From positions 1-57,567 of the forward strand of contig REDO01000068.1 in NCBI GenBank assembly GCA_007693435.1: a stretch of DNA of 57,567 bases. The letters run 5' to 3'. A model generated the notes under the pieces. It saw only the letters and a program-made list of their open reading frames with translations. It was not told the origin of the DNA and searched no databases. This stretch comes from Salinarimonadaceae bacterium (GTDB lineage: Bacteria; Pseudomonadota; Alphaproteobacteria; Rhizobiales; Beijerinckiaceae). Shown here one piece after another: positions 1 through 9,328 of the stretch. How positions within the stretch are numbered: position 1 is the stretch's first letter; every line of letters starts with the position of its first letter. The position numbers and the translations under genes are program-made.

Positions 1-2
1 AT

Positions 3-1214
3 ACCGACAGCCGCCTGCCCGTGACAGTGCTCTCCGGGTTCCTCGGGGCGGGCAAGACGACGCTCCTGAACCATGTCCTGAACAACCGCGAGGGCCGCAG
101 GGTCGCGGTGATCGTCAACGACATGAGCGAGGTCAATATCGACGCCGATCTCGTGCGGGGAGGCGGGGCCGAGCTGTCGCGCACGGAGGAAAAGCTCGTC
201 GAGATGACGAACGGCTGCATCTGCTGCACCCTGCGCGACGATCTCCTCGCCGAGGTGCGCCGCCTCGCCGCCGACGGACGCTACGACTACCTCCTGATCG
301 AGGGCACGGGCGTCGCCGAGCCCCTGCCGATCGCAGCGACTTTCGATTTCCGCGACGAGGATGGCGAGAGCCTGTCCGACGTCGCGCGCCTCGACACGAT
401 GGTCACGGTCGTCGACGCGATCAACCTGCTCAAGGATTACGGCTCACGGGACTTCCTGCGCGATCGCGGCGAGACGGCGGGCGAAGGCGACGACCGCACG
501 CTCGTCGATCTGCTCGTGGACCAGATCGAATTCGCCGACGTGATCGTCCTCAACAAGGTCTCCGACGCGACGCCGCAACAGCGCGAGCTGGCGCGCGGGA
601 TCATCCACGGGCTCAACCCCGACGCGCGCGTGATCGAGGCGGATTTCGCACGCGTGCCTCTGGGCGAGATCCTCGACACGGGCCTGTTCGACTTCGAGAC
701 GGCGCAGGAGCATCCGCTCTGGCACAAGGAGCTTTACGGCCACGCCGAGCACACGCCCGAGACCGAGGAATACGGCGTTTCGAGCTTCGTCTACCGCGCC
801 CGCCGGCCCTTCCATCCGGCGAAGTTCAACGATTTCGTCAACAGCCCGTGCCGCGGCATGATCCGCGCCAAGGGGCATTTCTGGCTGGCGACGCGCCCCG
901 ACTGGGTCGGCGAATTGTCCATCGCCGGCGCCGTCTGCCGCGTTTCGGCGATGGGCTTCTGGTGGAGCGCGATCCCGAAATCGCGCTGGCCCAAGGACGA
1001 GGAATGGGTGAAGCTGCTCAACCGCCACTGGAGCTCCGTCTGGGGCGACCGCCGGCAGGAGCTCGTCTTCATCGGGATCGGGATGGACGAAGCGGCGATC
1101 CGCGCGAGCCTCGATTCGTGCCTCGTCGGTTCGAGCACCGGCGAGCGCTTCGACGCGGACGCCTATCGCGATCTGCCCGACCCCCTTCCAGCCTGGCGCC
1201 GCGACGCCGCCTGA
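3..1214 (+). CDS. COG0523 (CobW/ZigA-type) metal-chaperone GTPase, 5' end cut by window
   Basis: A G3E-family GTPase thought to use GTP hydrolysis to deliver a metal, usually Zn(II) or Co(II), to target enzymes in the cytoplasm. Counting from the GTG at 21, the P-loop GFLGAGKT is at residues 6-13, the family metal-site motif GCICC at 65-69, and a guanine-specificity NKVS near 178. The long C-terminal CobW_C region contains [10 protein letters not shown]. The reading frame stays open to the window edge, and the codons before the GTG read TDSRLP, which matches the usual N-terminus of this family. The true start is therefore probably outside the window. The long C-terminal domain resembles the ZigA/YciC branch more than CobW of cobalamin synthesis, but the metal cannot be told from sequence. 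No Zur box is visible because the upstream region is missing. Confidence 0.9.
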   Translation, partial: TDSRLPVTVLSGFLGAGKTTLLNHVLNNREGRRVAVIVNDMSEVNIDADLVRGGGAELSRTEEKLVEMTNGCICCTLRDDLLAEVRRLAADGRYDYLLIEGTGVAEPLPIAATFDFRDEDGESLSDVARLDTMVTVVDAINLLKDYGSRDFLRDRGETAGEGDDRTLVDLLVDQIEFADVIVLNKVSDATPQQRELARGIIHGLNPDARVIEADFARVPLGEILDTGLFDFETAQEHPLWHKELYGHAEHTPETEEYGVSSFVYRARRPFHPAKFNDFVNSPCRGMIRAKGHFWLATRPDWVGELSIAGAVCRVSAMGFWWSAIPKSRWPKDEEWVKLLNRHWSSVWGDRRQELVFIGIGMDEAAIRASLDSCLVGSSTGERFDADAYRDLPDPLPAWRRDAA

Positions 1215-1260
1215 TTTTCGGCCGGCGCTTGATTTTCGCCGCCACGACTGCGACTTAACC

Positions 1261-1281
1261 GCCCGACGCCGCGCGTCGGGC
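1261..1281. repeat. perfect inverted repeat between the GTPase gene and serA
   Basis: Arms GCCCGACG (1261-1268) and CGTCGGGC (1274-1281) pair perfectly around a 5-nt loop. There is no T-run on either side. It could be a weak terminator for the upstream gene or a leader hairpin of serA, whose ATG is 19 nt downstream. Confidence 0.4.
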
Positions 1282-1300
1282 GCAGTCTGCGGGGAAAGCC

Positions 1301-2548
1301 ATGGTCAGGGGATTGTCCTTCTCGAAGGAGAAGATTCGCGTTCTGTTTCTGGAGAACGTGAACGACAGCGCGGTCGCGCTGCTCGAGCAGGCGGGCTACG
1401 TCAGCGTCACGCGCCTGCCCAAGGCGCTCGACGGCGAGGCTCTGAAGGAGGCGCTCAGCGGCGTCCACATCCTCGGCATCCGCTCGCGCACGCAGATCAC
1501 CGAGGACGTCCTCGCCGCCGCCGACCGGCTCATCGCCATCGGCTGCTTCAGCGTCGGCACCAACCAGGTCGATCTCGACGCGACGCGCCGGCGCGGCGTG
1601 CCGGTGTTCAACGCGCCCTTCTCCAACACCCGCTCGGTCGCGGAATTGACCCTCGCCGAGATCGTGATGCTGATGCGCCGCATCCTGCCGCGCTCCGCCT
1701 CCGCCCATGAGGGCGGCTGGGACAAGTCGGCCAATGACAGCCACGAGGTGCGCGGCAAGACGCTCGGCATCGTCGGCTACGGCAATATCGGCAGCCAGCT
1801 CTCGACGCTGGCCGAGAGCTTCGGCATGCGCGTGGTCTACTACGACCACACGGACCGCCTGCGCCACGGCAACACCGAGCCGGTCGCCAGCCTGCGCGAC
1901 CTGCTGGCCGAAGCGGATGTCGTGACCCTGCACGTCCCCGAGACGCCCGCGACGCAGAACATGATCGGCATGGACGAGCTGCGCGCAATGAAGAAGGGCG
2001 CCTACCTCATCAACAACAGCCGCGGCACGGTCGTCGATCTCGACGCGCTCGCGACCGTCTTGCGCGAGGGCCACCTGCGCGGCGCGGCGATCGACGTGTT
2101 CCCCGTCGAGCCGGGCTCCAACGCCGAGCGCTTCACCACGCCGTTGCAGGGGATCGACAACGTCATCCTCACCCCGCATGTCGGCGGTTCGACGCTCGAG
2201 GCGCAGGAGCGCATCGGGGTCGAGGTCGCGCGCAAGCTGATCGACTATTCGGATATCGGCTCGACAATCGGCGCGGTGAATTTCCCGGCCGTCCAGCTCC
2301 CGCCCCGGCCGCACGGCGCGCGCTTCATGCACGTTCACCAGAACACGCCGGGCATGCTCTCGCGGCTGATCGCGGTCTTCTCGGGGCGCGGCCTCAACAT
2401 CGTCGGGCAGTTCCTGCAGACGGACGGCGAGATCGGTTACGTCGTGATCGAGCTCGACAGCGTGCCCGAGGACGCGCGCGAGATCCTGACGGAGCTGCGC
2501 GCGCTCGAGGGCACGATCCGCGCGCGTGTGCTCTACGTGAGGCAATAA
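1301..2548 (+). CDS. serA: D-3-phosphoglycerate dehydrogenase
   Basis: Catalyses the NAD-dependent oxidation of 3-phosphoglycerate to 3-phosphohydroxypyruvate, the first step of serine synthesis. The 415-residue protein has the short E. coli-type layout: catalytic and Rossmann domains with GYGNIG at 159-164, catalytic Arg241 in NNSRGTVVD, Glu270 in FPVEP and His293 in TPHVGGST. A single C-terminal ACT domain spans roughly 342-415. It lacks the ASB domain of the long actinobacterial/rhizobial SerA form. The N-terminus aligns naturally with E. coli SerA from this ATG, which follows GGGGAAAGCC, so the start is well placed. By analogy the ACT domain would bind serine for feedback inhibition. It is flanked by unrelated genes and looks monocistronic. 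Confidence 0.95.
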   Translation: MVRGLSFSKEKIRVLFLENVNDSAVALLEQAGYVSVTRLPKALDGEALKEALSGVHILGIRSRTQITEDVLAAADRLIAIGCFSVGTNQVDLDATRRRGVPVFNAPFSNTRSVAELTLAEIVMLMRRILPRSASAHEGGWDKSANDSHEVRGKTLGIVGYGNIGSQLSTLAESFGMRVVYYDHTDRLRHGNTEPVASLRDLLAEADVVTLHVPETPATQNMIGMDELRAMKKGAYLINNSRGTVVDLDALATVLREGHLRGAAIDVFPVEPGSNAERFTTPLQGIDNVILTPHVGGSTLEAQERIGVEVARKLIDYSDIGSTIGAVNFPAVQLPPRPHGARFMHVHQNTPGMLSRLIAVFSGRGLNIVGQFLQTDGEIGYVVIELDSVPEDAREILTELRALEGTIRARVLYVRQ

Positions 2549-2679
2549 GGCCACACTGCGGCGGCGCAGGGACCAAACCGAGACTGCGCGCCTTGGCGTA
2601 CTCGTACGGAGGCGATACTTGTGTTTACGCTTACGCATCCGTACGCACTCGAATCACCGTCCATGGAATTGCTTTAGCC

Positions 2680-3324
2680 ATGCTCGCTCTCCGCGCCAGC
2701 CTCGTAGCAATCGCTTTCACGCTGGCCGCCTGCCAGCCTCCGGAGGATGTCGCGCTCCAGGAGACCGGGCCGCAGAATTACAATGCGTGGTACACGGGCC
2801 TTGTGGCCGACGTTCCCTTCGATTATCCGCTCGTCAACAAGGCCTATATCGATCCGCGATTCCATCGCCAGAGGGTGGACTACACGGGCGGAGAAGCGGC
2901 CGGCACCATCGTCGTCGATATCGATAACCGCTTCCTCTACCTCGTCGAGGAAGGCGGAAAGGCGATGCGGTACGGGATCGGCGTGGGCCGCAACGGCTTC
3001 GCCTGGCGCGGCGACGCGCGCATCGCGCGCAAGGGCGTCTGGCCCAATTGGAGCCCGACGGACAACATGCGCCGGATCATTCCCGATCTCCCCGCCTTCA
3101 TGGAGGGAGGGCTGGACAACCCGCTCGGCGCCCGCGCGCTCTACCTCTACCAGGGCGACCGCGACACGCTGTTTCGCATCCACGGCACCAACGAGCCCTG
3201 GTCGATCGGCGAGCAGGTCTCATCGGGCTGCGTGCGTCTGCTCAACGAGGATATCGTCGACCTCTACAACCGCGTATCGGTCGGCGCCCGCGTGACGGTT
3301 CGTCGCGGCGGCGTCCGCGCCTGA
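2680..3324 (+). CDS. L,D-transpeptidase (YkuD) lipoprotein
   Basis: A periplasmic L,D-transpeptidase that would form 3-3 peptidoglycan cross-links or anchor lipoproteins to peptidoglycan. The ATG at 2680 is preferred to the in-frame GCC-preceded start further upstream because it begins a clean lipoprotein signal peptide: charged start, hydrophobic stretch and lipobox LAAC with Cys18. The catalytic motif is present, with His168 in RIHGTN and nucleophile Cys184 in SSGCVRL. The 214-residue length is usual for alphaproteobacterial paralogues of this large family. It is convergent with the antiporter gene; the two stop codons are one base apart, so no separate terminator fits between them. Which paralogue function it serves cannot be told. 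Confidence 0.9.
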   Translation: MLALRASLVAIAFTLAACQPPEDVALQETGPQNYNAWYTGLVADVPFDYPLVNKAYIDPRFHRQRVDYTGGEAAGTIVVDIDNRFLYLVEEGGKAMRYGIGVGRNGFAWRGDARIARKGVWPNWSPTDNMRRIIPDLPAFMEGGLDNPLGARALYLYQGDRDTLFRIHGTNEPWSIGEQVSSGCVRLLNEDIVDLYNRVSVGARVTVRRGGVRA

Positions 3325-3325
3325 T

Positions 3326-4312
3326 TCACGCCGCAGGCAGACCGAGCGTCGCCCGCAGTTCCGGCGAGAGCTGGAACGCTATGTAGAGCGCGTAGGCCGC
3401 GAGCAGGATCGCGCCCTCGCGGCGTCCGATTCGCCATCCCGTCATCGCGAAGACGACGAGCATCACTGCGGCGAGCGCGGCGATCCAGACGTCGAAAGCC
3501 GCGATCCCGGCCGGAATCGCGAGCGGCGTGACGAGCGCCGTGACGCCGAGAATCCCGAGAATGTTGAACATGCAGCTGCCGACGATGTTGCCGAAGGCGA
3601 CGTCGGCGTGCCTGCGGATCGCGGCCATGACGGAGGTTGTGAGTTCCGGCAGCGAGGTGCCGATCGCCACGAGCGTCAGCCCGATCACCGCCTCGGACAG
3701 GCCGAAACCCCGGGCGATCACGATTGCGGCATCGACGAGCAAATCCGCCCCGACGAGCACACCCGCCATGCCGCCGAGAGTGATCGCGAAGGCGACGGGC
3801 AGGCTCGTCCCCGGCATCTCGACCTCATCGGCCTCCTGACCGTGCATCGCGGCGGCGTCATCGAGGAGCCGCGAATCCGTACGCCAGGTGTAGAGCGTGT
3901 AGCCTAGGAGCAGCGCGAGGCCGGCCGCTCCCGTCATGCGGTCGATCGCGCCGGCGAGGACCACGCCGACGAGCAGAGCCGTCGCGATCAGGAGCGCCGG
4001 TCCGTCGCGGCGGAAGGCCGCGCGGTTCGTCGCCATGGGCAGGATCAGCGCCGAGACGCCAATGATCAGGAAGATATTGGCGATGTTGCTGCCCACGACG
4101 TTGCCGATGGCGAGCCCCGGCGCGTCCTTGAGGGCGGCGTTGACGCTCGCGACGAGCTCGGGCGTCGAGGTGCCGAAGCCCACGAGCGTCAGTCCGATCA
4201 GCATCGGCGACATGCCGAAGGAACGCGCGATGGTGACGGCGCCGCGCACCAGAAACTCGCCGCCTGCGAGCAGAAGCGCGAAGCCGGCGGCGAGCAGGAT
4301 CCATTCGTTCAT
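3326..4312 (-). CDS. calcium/sodium antiporter (CaCA family, YrbG-like)
   Basis: Inner-membrane cation/Ca2+ exchanger. The 328-residue protein is almost entirely hydrophobic, with about ten membrane segments in two inverted halves. Each half carries an alpha-repeat signature: GTSTPEL in the first and GTSLPEL with GNIVGSCMFN in the second. A cytoplasmic acidic loop (AAMHGQEADEVE) separates the halves. The open frame continues about 100 codons upstream, but that part is Arg-rich, not membrane-like, and overlaps the neighbouring gene. The ATG at 4312, starting MNEWILLAAGF, is the natural start. It follows the isomerase gene by 26 nt and is probably co-transcribed with it. Ion specificity is inferred from the family. 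Confidence 0.92.
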   Translation of the reverse strand: MNEWILLAAGFALLLAGGEFLVRGAVTIARSFGMSPMLIGLTLVGFGTSTPELVASVNAALKDAPGLAIGNVVGSNIANIFLIIGVSALILPMATNRAAFRRDGPALLIATALLVGVVLAGAIDRMTGAAGLALLLGYTLYTWRTDSRLLDDAAAMHGQEADEVEMPGTSLPVAFAITLGGMAGVLVGADLLVDAAIVIARGFGLSEAVIGLTLVAIGTSLPELTTSVMAAIRRHADVAFGNIVGSCMFNILGILGVTALVTPLAIPAGIAAFDVWIAALAAVMLVVFAMTGWRIGRREGAILLAAYALYIAFQLSPELRATLGLPAA

Positions 4313-4338
4313 GGCGGGGCGCTCGCGGGAGAGGAAAT

Positions 4339-4962
4339 TCAGACGTTCGAAGAATAGGAGGCGCGCCCGCTCGAGAGCGCGTCGTCCAGCACTGCGAGGC
4401 GGTCCTGCCCCCAGAACACCTCCCCGTCGAGCACGTAGGAGGGTGCGCCGAACACATCCGCCGCGAGCGCGCTCTGGATATTGAGCGCGTAGACAGCCTC
4501 GGCCGTCGGCGCGCGCGCGGCGGCGAGAACCGCCGGCGCGTCGTGCCCCGCTTCCGCCAGGAGCTCGGCGATCACTTCGTCGCTCGCCAGATCGAGTTCC
4601 TCGACCCACACGCCCTCGAAGACGAGGCGCATGAAGCGCGTCGGATCGATTTCCTGCGCGACGAGCGCGACGATGGCGAGATCGGGAAGTGTCGGGTCGA
4701 AGGGAAAGTGTTTCGGCTTGACGTTGAAGTGAAGCCCTCGGAAATCGCGCCAGCGCTGGAGCTCGACCAGCCTGTAGCGGCGACGTACGGGCGGGCGTTC
4801 CGCGAGCGGCAATCCGCCGGTCTCGGGGAAGATCCGCGCCAGCGCGACGGGTTTGTAGTTCACCTTCAGCGCATGGCGCTGGGCGATCTCCATGAAGGCG
4901 TCGTGCCCGATGAAGGTCCAGGGCGAGTTGCTCGAAAAATAGTAGTCTATGGATCGCGACAT
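4339..4962 (-). CDS. 2-hydroxychromene-2-carboxylate isomerase family (DsbA-fold, GST kappa-like)
   Basis: Thioredoxin-fold protein of the DsbA-like/GST-kappa superfamily. Founding members are glutathione-dependent isomerases of 2-hydroxychromene-2-carboxylate in naphthalene catabolism. The 207-residue protein starts with the family signature DYYFSSNSPWTFIG, whose Ser near position 13 corresponds to the GSH-activating Ser of kappa GSTs. The C-terminal FGAPSYVLDGEVFWGQDRL is also typical. The ATG follows AAGGAAAAACGGT. No other aromatic-degradation gene lies nearby, so a general GSH-dependent role is more likely than naphthalene breakdown. It is the first gene of a probable two-gene unit with the antiporter. 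Confidence 0.88.
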   Translation of the reverse strand: MSRSIDYYFSSNSPWTFIGHDAFMEIAQRHALKVNYKPVALARIFPETGGLPLAERPPVRRRYRLVELQRWRDFRGLHFNVKPKHFPFDPTLPDLAIVALVAQEIDPTRFMRLVFEGVWVEELDLASDEVIAELLAEAGHDAPAVLAAARAPTAEAVYALNIQSALAADVFGAPSYVLDGEVFWGQDRLAVLDDALSSGRASYSSNV

Positions 4963-5056
4963 ACCGTTTTTCCTTGCAGACGCTGGACTATCGGCGCTTC
5001 TGCGACGGCTTACAAGTTGAAATCGGCGCCGGATCGGGACGCCGCTGGGAGGCGAA

Positions 5057-5761
5057 ATGCGGATATTCGCACTGACTGGAGCAGGCGTCTCGGCCGAGAG
5101 CGGGCTGGGGACCTTTCGCGACGCAGGCGGGATCTGGGCGCGGTTCGATCCAATGAAGCTCGCGACGCCCGAGGCCTTCGCCCGCGATCCCGATCTCGTC
5201 CACGCCTTCTACGACGCGCGCCGCCGCAACCTTCTGGCCGCCGAGCCGAACGCGGCGCACGTCGCCTTGGCGCGTCTGGAAGCGGGGCTCGCGGCGCGCG
5301 GCGGCGAGCTCTTCCTCTGCACCCAGAACATCGACGATCTCCACGAGCGCGCGGGCTCGACGCGCGTCGCCCACATGCACGGCGAACTTCTCAAGGCGCG
5401 CTGCCTCGCCTGCGGCCAGACATCGCGCTGGCGCGAGGATATGGGCGTCACAGCTTCCTGCCCGTCCTGCGGCGAGACCGGACGGCTTCGCCCGCACGTC
5501 GTCTGGTTCGGCGAGATTCCGCTCGATCTCGACGCGATCTTCGCCGCGCTGGCGGAGGCCGATCTCTTCGTCGCCATCGGCACGTCCGGATCGGTCTATC
5601 CTGCGGCGGGGTTCGTTGCGGAGGCTCGGGCGCTGGGGATCCGGACCTGCGAGATCAATCTCGAACCCTCCGACAACGCCGCGCTCTTCGACGAGCGACG
5701 CTACGGTCGCGCGAGCGAGGCGGTTCCCGCCTTCGTCGAGGCCGTCCTTGCGGCGCGTTGA
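5057..5761 (+). CDS. cobB: NAD-dependent protein deacylase, sirtuin class III
   Basis: Removes acyl groups from protein lysines using NAD+. The 234-residue protein has the NAD-binding GAGVSAESG (8-16), QNID (90-93), the catalytic His108 in HMHGE, and a four-Cys zinc site (Cys116, Cys119, Cys135, Cys138). Tyr52 and Arg55 in the FYDARRR segment match the Tyr-x-x-Arg pair that marks SIRT5-like enzymes acting on succinyl/malonyl lysine as well as acetyl lysine. A strong GGGAGGCGAA ribosome site precedes the ATG. It ends three bases from the convergent small gene. The window also holds a GNAT acetyltransferase in the glycolytic cluster, but nothing shows that the two proteins are partners. Confidence 0.93.
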   Translation: MRIFALTGAGVSAESGLGTFRDAGGIWARFDPMKLATPEAFARDPDLVHAFYDARRRNLLAAEPNAAHVALARLEAGLAARGGELFLCTQNIDDLHERAGSTRVAHMHGELLKARCLACGQTSRWREDMGVTASCPSCGETGRLRPHVVWFGEIPLDLDAIFAALAEADLFVAIGTSGSVYPAAGFVAEARALGIRTCEINLEPSDNAALFDERRYGRASEAVPAFVEAVLAAR

Positions 5762-5764
5762 GGC

Positions 5765-6070
5765 TCAGGCCGGGTCGTCATCGGGGGAAAGACGGCGCGG
5801 GGAGCGCCAGGCTTCCAGCACGTCGTCGATATCGCCGGCGACGAACCAGCGCGCGGAATCGACGTCGTAGCCATCGGCCAGCAGCGCATCGTAATCCGTC
5901 AGGACGTGGCGGATATAGGCCACCATCGAAAGCCATGCCGCCTTCTCGGGAACCGCGCCGCGAAGGCCCGGACTGTCGAGGGCGTGATCGAGGATCGCCT
6001 CGCGCTCGAAACGCGGGACGCCCGGCGCGAGCCTGTCCAGAGCCCCAGAGACAGCCTCCCGGCGTGACAT
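5765..6070 (-). CDS. small DUF2293-like protein of unknown function
   Basis: A 101-residue soluble protein with the segment AWLSMVAYIRHVLTDYDALL followed by GYDVDSARWFV and VLEAWR. I recognise this as resembling the DUF2293 family, in which the HTDYDxLL core is conserved; this assignment is from memory. The function is unknown. The ATG at 6070 is preferred because GGGGAGGTCGG lies just upstream, while the longer in-frame extension is Arg/Pro-rich and overlaps non-coding sequence. The gene is convergent with the sirtuin, with three bases between stop codons. Confidence 0.7.
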   Translation of the reverse strand: MSRREAVSGALDRLAPGVPRFEREAILDHALDSPGLRGAVPEKAAWLSMVAYIRHVLTDYDALLADGYDVDSARWFVAGDIDDVLEAWRSPRRLSPDDDPA

Positions 6071-6299
6071 TCCGACCTCCCCCTGCATGCGACACGCTGG
6101 ACGACGCCCCATGTGACGCGAGCCGGGCCGCACAGGCAAGGCGCCCGCAAGGGGCGCAATACGACGCATTCCGGCAAGGAAGCGTTTACCCCGTTTGCAG
6201 GCCGCAGACGCTGGTTCACCTGTCGTTCAGCACGTTGGCGCGACCCTGTCCTCTCGCGGCCGCATCCAGGGCGCGCCGCGCGAGAGTGGAGTGACGCGT

Positions 6300-6455
6300 A
6301 TGAAGGCCCGAGCCATCGCCATCGCCATCCGCCGCGACGAAAGCGGCTTCACTCCGGCCACCCGCCGTTCGGCCGCCGCGACCGCCGCCGTCGTCGTCGC
6401 GCTGGTTCTGGGGCTCTCGACGCTCGCGGCTTCGATCATTGCGGCGATCGCCTGA
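6300..6455 (+). CDS. small single-pass membrane protein, hypothetical
   Basis: A 51-residue frame with a basic N-terminus (MKARAIAIAIRRDESGF) followed by one hydrophobic helix of about 25 residues (ATAAVVVALVLGLSTLAASI). A GGAG lies about 10 nt before the ATG. I do not recognise a family. The supporting points are an intact signal-anchor-like arrangement, a plausible ribosome site and its place in a stretch that is otherwise empty. The weak points are short length and low-complexity Ala/Val composition, which high-GC DNA can produce by chance. Confidence 0.45.
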   Translation: MKARAIAIAIRRDESGFTPATRRSAAATAAVVVALVLGLSTLAASIIAAIA

Positions 6456-6578
6456 GCCCTTATCCGGGAACACGCGCGTTTCACCGATCGGGTTCTGGGC
6501 CGATGCGACTTCCGGCCGCACATCGTCCCGTCTAGGCTCGTCGCCTACCCGCATGGCGCGGCAGGACGAGGACGAACC

Positions 6579-7520
6579 GTGATCGACGCAGAACTTTTCG
6601 CCGAAACAGCAACCGACGCGCAGACCCGCGCGATCAACGCCGAGATCGTCGCCAAGCTCTCCGCCGCTCCCGACGTCTGGTCCATGCCGCTCGATGAGGT
6701 GCGCCGGCTCCGGCGCGAGGGCGGCGGGCCGTTCCGGACGCAGGCCCTGTCGCCGCGCGCGCAGGAATTCGAGATCGCCGGTCCCGCCGGCCCGCTCCCG
6801 CTGCGCGTCATTTCGCCCGACGCCCCGCGCGGCGTCTATCTTCACGTTCACGGCGGCGGCTGGACCTGGGGCGAGCGTCATGAGCAGGACGAAGATCTTG
6901 AGGCGATCGCCGCGCTCGGCTGGGCCTGCATCGCGGCCTCCTACCGCCTCGCCCCCGAACATCCCTACCCCGCCGCGCCCGACGATTGCGAAGCGGCGGC
7001 GCTGTGGCTCGCGCGCGAGGGCGAGCGGGTGTTCGGAACGCGACGGTTCATCATCGGCGGCGATTCGGCCGGCGCCCATCTCGCCCTCGTGACGCTGTTG
7101 CGGATGCGCGACCGCTCGAACATCATGCCGTTCGCCGGGGCCAACCTCGTCGCCGGCTGCTACGATCTCGGGTTGACGCCGAGCGTGCGCAACTGGGGGC
7201 CTGAGAAGCTCGTCATCAACAGCCGCGACATGGCGATGTTCACGCGGAATTTCTGCGGCGAGCGCGATCGCGCCGATCCGGACATCTCGCCGCTCTACGC
7301 CGATCTCTCCGGCATGCCGCCCATGCTGCTGACGGTGGGCACGAAGGATCTGCTCCTCGACGATTCGCTCTTCCTCGCCGCCCGGCTGGCTGCGGCGGGA
7401 GCGCCGTGCGAATTGTCGGTCGCGCCCGGCGGCTGTCACATGTTCCAGCGCTTCCCGATCCCCATCGCGGAAAAAGCGCATGCGCGCATCCGGGCGTTTT
7501 TCGCTGGGGTCGGGGCGTGA
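6579..7520 (+). CDS. alpha/beta hydrolase of the HSL (hormone-sensitive lipase) esterase family
   Basis: A cytoplasmic esterase acting on short-chain acyl esters. The 313-residue protein has the HSL oxyanion motif HGGG (91-94), nucleophile Ser163 in GDSAG, probable acid Asp257 in VGTKDLLLD and His287 in GGCHMFQ. SYRLAPEHPYPAAPDD is also typical of the family. The start is a GTG preceded by GAGGAC; the nearby ATG at 6553 is out of frame. It stands alone, convergent with the LysRS gene 12 bases away. The physiological substrate cannot be inferred. Confidence 0.92.
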   Translation: MIDAELFAETATDAQTRAINAEIVAKLSAAPDVWSMPLDEVRRLRREGGGPFRTQALSPRAQEFEIAGPAGPLPLRVISPDAPRGVYLHVHGGGWTWGERHEQDEDLEAIAALGWACIAASYRLAPEHPYPAAPDDCEAAALWLAREGERVFGTRRFIIGGDSAGAHLALVTLLRMRDRSNIMPFAGANLVAGCYDLGLTPSVRNWGPEKLVINSRDMAMFTRNFCGERDRADPDISPLYADLSGMPPMLLTVGTKDLLLDDSLFLAARLAAAGAPCELSVAPGGCHMFQRFPIPIAEKAHARIRAFFAGVGA

Positions 7521-7532
7521 GGGGCCGGGCTT

Positions 7533-9242
7533 TCAGCCCTGTCCCTTCAGGAACGCCTCGTGCTCCGTCACAAGCTCGCCGGCGAGCGCCTTGGCGATGA
7601 GCGCGCGCGTCTCGGCGACGCCGTAGAGGGCGACGAACGAGCCGAAGCGGGGGCCGCGATTCTCGCCGAGCAGGATCTGGTAGATCGTCTCGAACCAGGT
7701 CTTGGCGACGCCGGGCCGCCCGTCGGGGCTTTTCGCCTTTCCCGATAGATCGGGGAAATGCGCGCGGCCGACCTCGTAGACGAGAGCCTGCAGATCCTCG
7801 GCGTCGGTCGAGCCGAGCTTGTCTTCGAGATCGTCGTGGAGCTGCGCGAGCGCCGCGCGCTCGACCTCCGTCGGCAGGCGGTAGGCCTTGGCGGGGCGCA
7901 CGAAGTCGCGGAAATAGCGGCCCGCGTAGCCGACGAGCTCATTCAGGCGCGGATGCGTCTGCGGCGAGACGTCAGGGGCGTAGCGCCGGATGAAGCCCCA
8001 GATCACCGCAGGCTCCTCGGAATTGGCCACCGCGACGAGATTGAGCAGCATCGAGAAGGTGAGCGAGGTCGCATTGGCGCCGGCCTGGCCGGAACCGCCC
8101 TGCCCGCCGGCGAGCAGCTCCGGCGCCGGCGGCGCGCCGGAATGGATGTGCCAGACGGGGTTGGCGAGGCGCTGCCTGTCCTCCTGCTGGGGGTACTTCT
8201 CGAGGAAGGTCAGGTAGTCGTCGACATGGCGCGGGATGACGTCGAAATGCAGGCGCTTGGCCTCGCGCGGCTTGTTGTACATGAACAGGGCGAGGCTTTC
8301 GCGCGAGCCGTATTTCAGCCAGTCCTCGATCGTCAGGCCGTTGCCCTTCGACTTCGAGATCTTCTGGCCCTTGTCGTCGAGGAAGAGTTCGTAGTTGAAG
8401 CCCTCCGGCGGCTCGGCGCCGATCGCCCTGGCGATCCGGCCCGAGAGCTTGACGGAATCGATGAGATCCTTGCCGGCCATCTCGTAATCGACGCCCAGCG
8501 CCACCCAGCGCATGGCCCAGTCGGGCTTCCATTGCAGCTTGCAATGCCCGCCGGTGACGGGCGTCTCGAAGCGCTCGCCGCTGACGGGATCGCGCCAGAC
8601 GATCGCGCCGTTGCCGAGATTGCGCTCCTCGACCGGGACCTGCATCACTTCCCCGGTCCTGGGGTGCAGCGGCAGGAAGGGCGAATAGGTCTGCCGGCGC
8701 TCCTCGCGCAGCGAAGGCAACATCACGGCCATCACCGCGTCGTAGCGCTCGAGCATGCGCAGGAGCGTCTCGTCGAATACGCCCGAGCGATAGCAATCGG
8801 TCGCCGATCGGAACTCGTACTCGAAGCCGAAATCGTCGAGGAAGGCGCGCAGCCGGGCGTTGTTGTGGTGGCCGAAGGATTCGTGCGTGCCGAAGGGATC
8901 CGGCACGCGCGTCAATGGCTGGCCGATGGCGCCCGCCAGAAGCTCGCGGTTGGGCACGTTGTCGGGAACCTTGCGCAGCCCGTCCATGTCGTCGGAGAAG
9001 GCGACGAGGCGCGTGGGAACCTTGTCGTCGGTCAGCGCGCGAAAGGCGTGACGCACCATCGTGGTGCGCGCGACCTCGCCGAATGTGCCGATATGCGGCA
9101 GGCCGGAGGGTCCGTAGCCCGTCTCGAACAAAGCCTCGCTCTTGCCGGTGCGCTCAAGCCTGGCGACGAGTTTCCTCGCCTCCTCGAATGGCCAGGCGGG
9201 CGCGGCGCGCAGGGCTTCGGGGTCGAACATCGGATCACTCAT
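7533..9242 (-). CDS. lysK: class I lysyl-tRNA synthetase
   Basis: Attaches lysine to tRNA-Lys. This is the class I (Rossmann-fold, archaeal-type) enzyme, not the class II LysS of most bacteria. The 569-residue protein shows the class I HIGH-type motif HIGT at 50-53 and the KMSKS-type motif KISKS at 294-298. [12 protein letters not shown] and the C-terminal helical region agree with PF01921. Class I LysRS is known in alphaproteobacteria, spirochaetes and archaea. A short Gly/Ala-rich insertion ([16 protein letters not shown]) lies in the connection to the C-terminal domain. No strong ribosome site is seen. The gene is transcribed alone. Confidence 0.95.
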   Translation of the reverse strand: MSDPMFDPEALRAAPAWPFEEARKLVARLERTGKSEALFETGYGPSGLPHIGTFGEVARTTMVRHAFRALTDDKVPTRLVAFSDDMDGLRKVPDNVPNRELLAGAIGQPLTRVPDPFGTHESFGHHNNARLRAFLDDFGFEYEFRSATDCYRSGVFDETLLRMLERYDAVMAVMLPSLREERRQTYSPFLPLHPRTGEVMQVPVEERNLGNGAIVWRDPVSGERFETPVTGGHCKLQWKPDWAMRWVALGVDYEMAGKDLIDSVKLSGRIARAIGAEPPEGFNYELFLDDKGQKISKSKGNGLTIEDWLKYGSRESLALFMYNKPREAKRLHFDVIPRHVDDYLTFLEKYPQQEDRQRLANPVWHIHSGAPPAPELLAGGQGGSGQAGANATSLTFSMLLNLVAVANSEEPAVIWGFIRRYAPDVSPQTHPRLNELVGYAGRYFRDFVRPAKAYRLPTEVERAALAQLHDDLEDKLGSTDAEDLQALVYEVGRAHFPDLSGKAKSPDGRPGVAKTWFETIYQILLGENRGPRFGSFVALYGVAETRALIAKALAGELVTEHEAFLKGQG

Positions 9243-9328
9243 ACGAACGGGGCTGACGAAAGGCGGCGTCGCGGCGCGAACGCCTTGTCTCGCGCCGCTT
9301 TTTGCGCCGTCTCGCCACTTGCGTCAAC

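Noticed and set aside
1163-2638. Long minus-strand open frame (491 codons) antisense to serA
   Set aside because: Arg/Ala/Asp-rich translation without any domain; the plus strand encodes a complete SerA. Long antisense frames are expected in GC-rich DNA.
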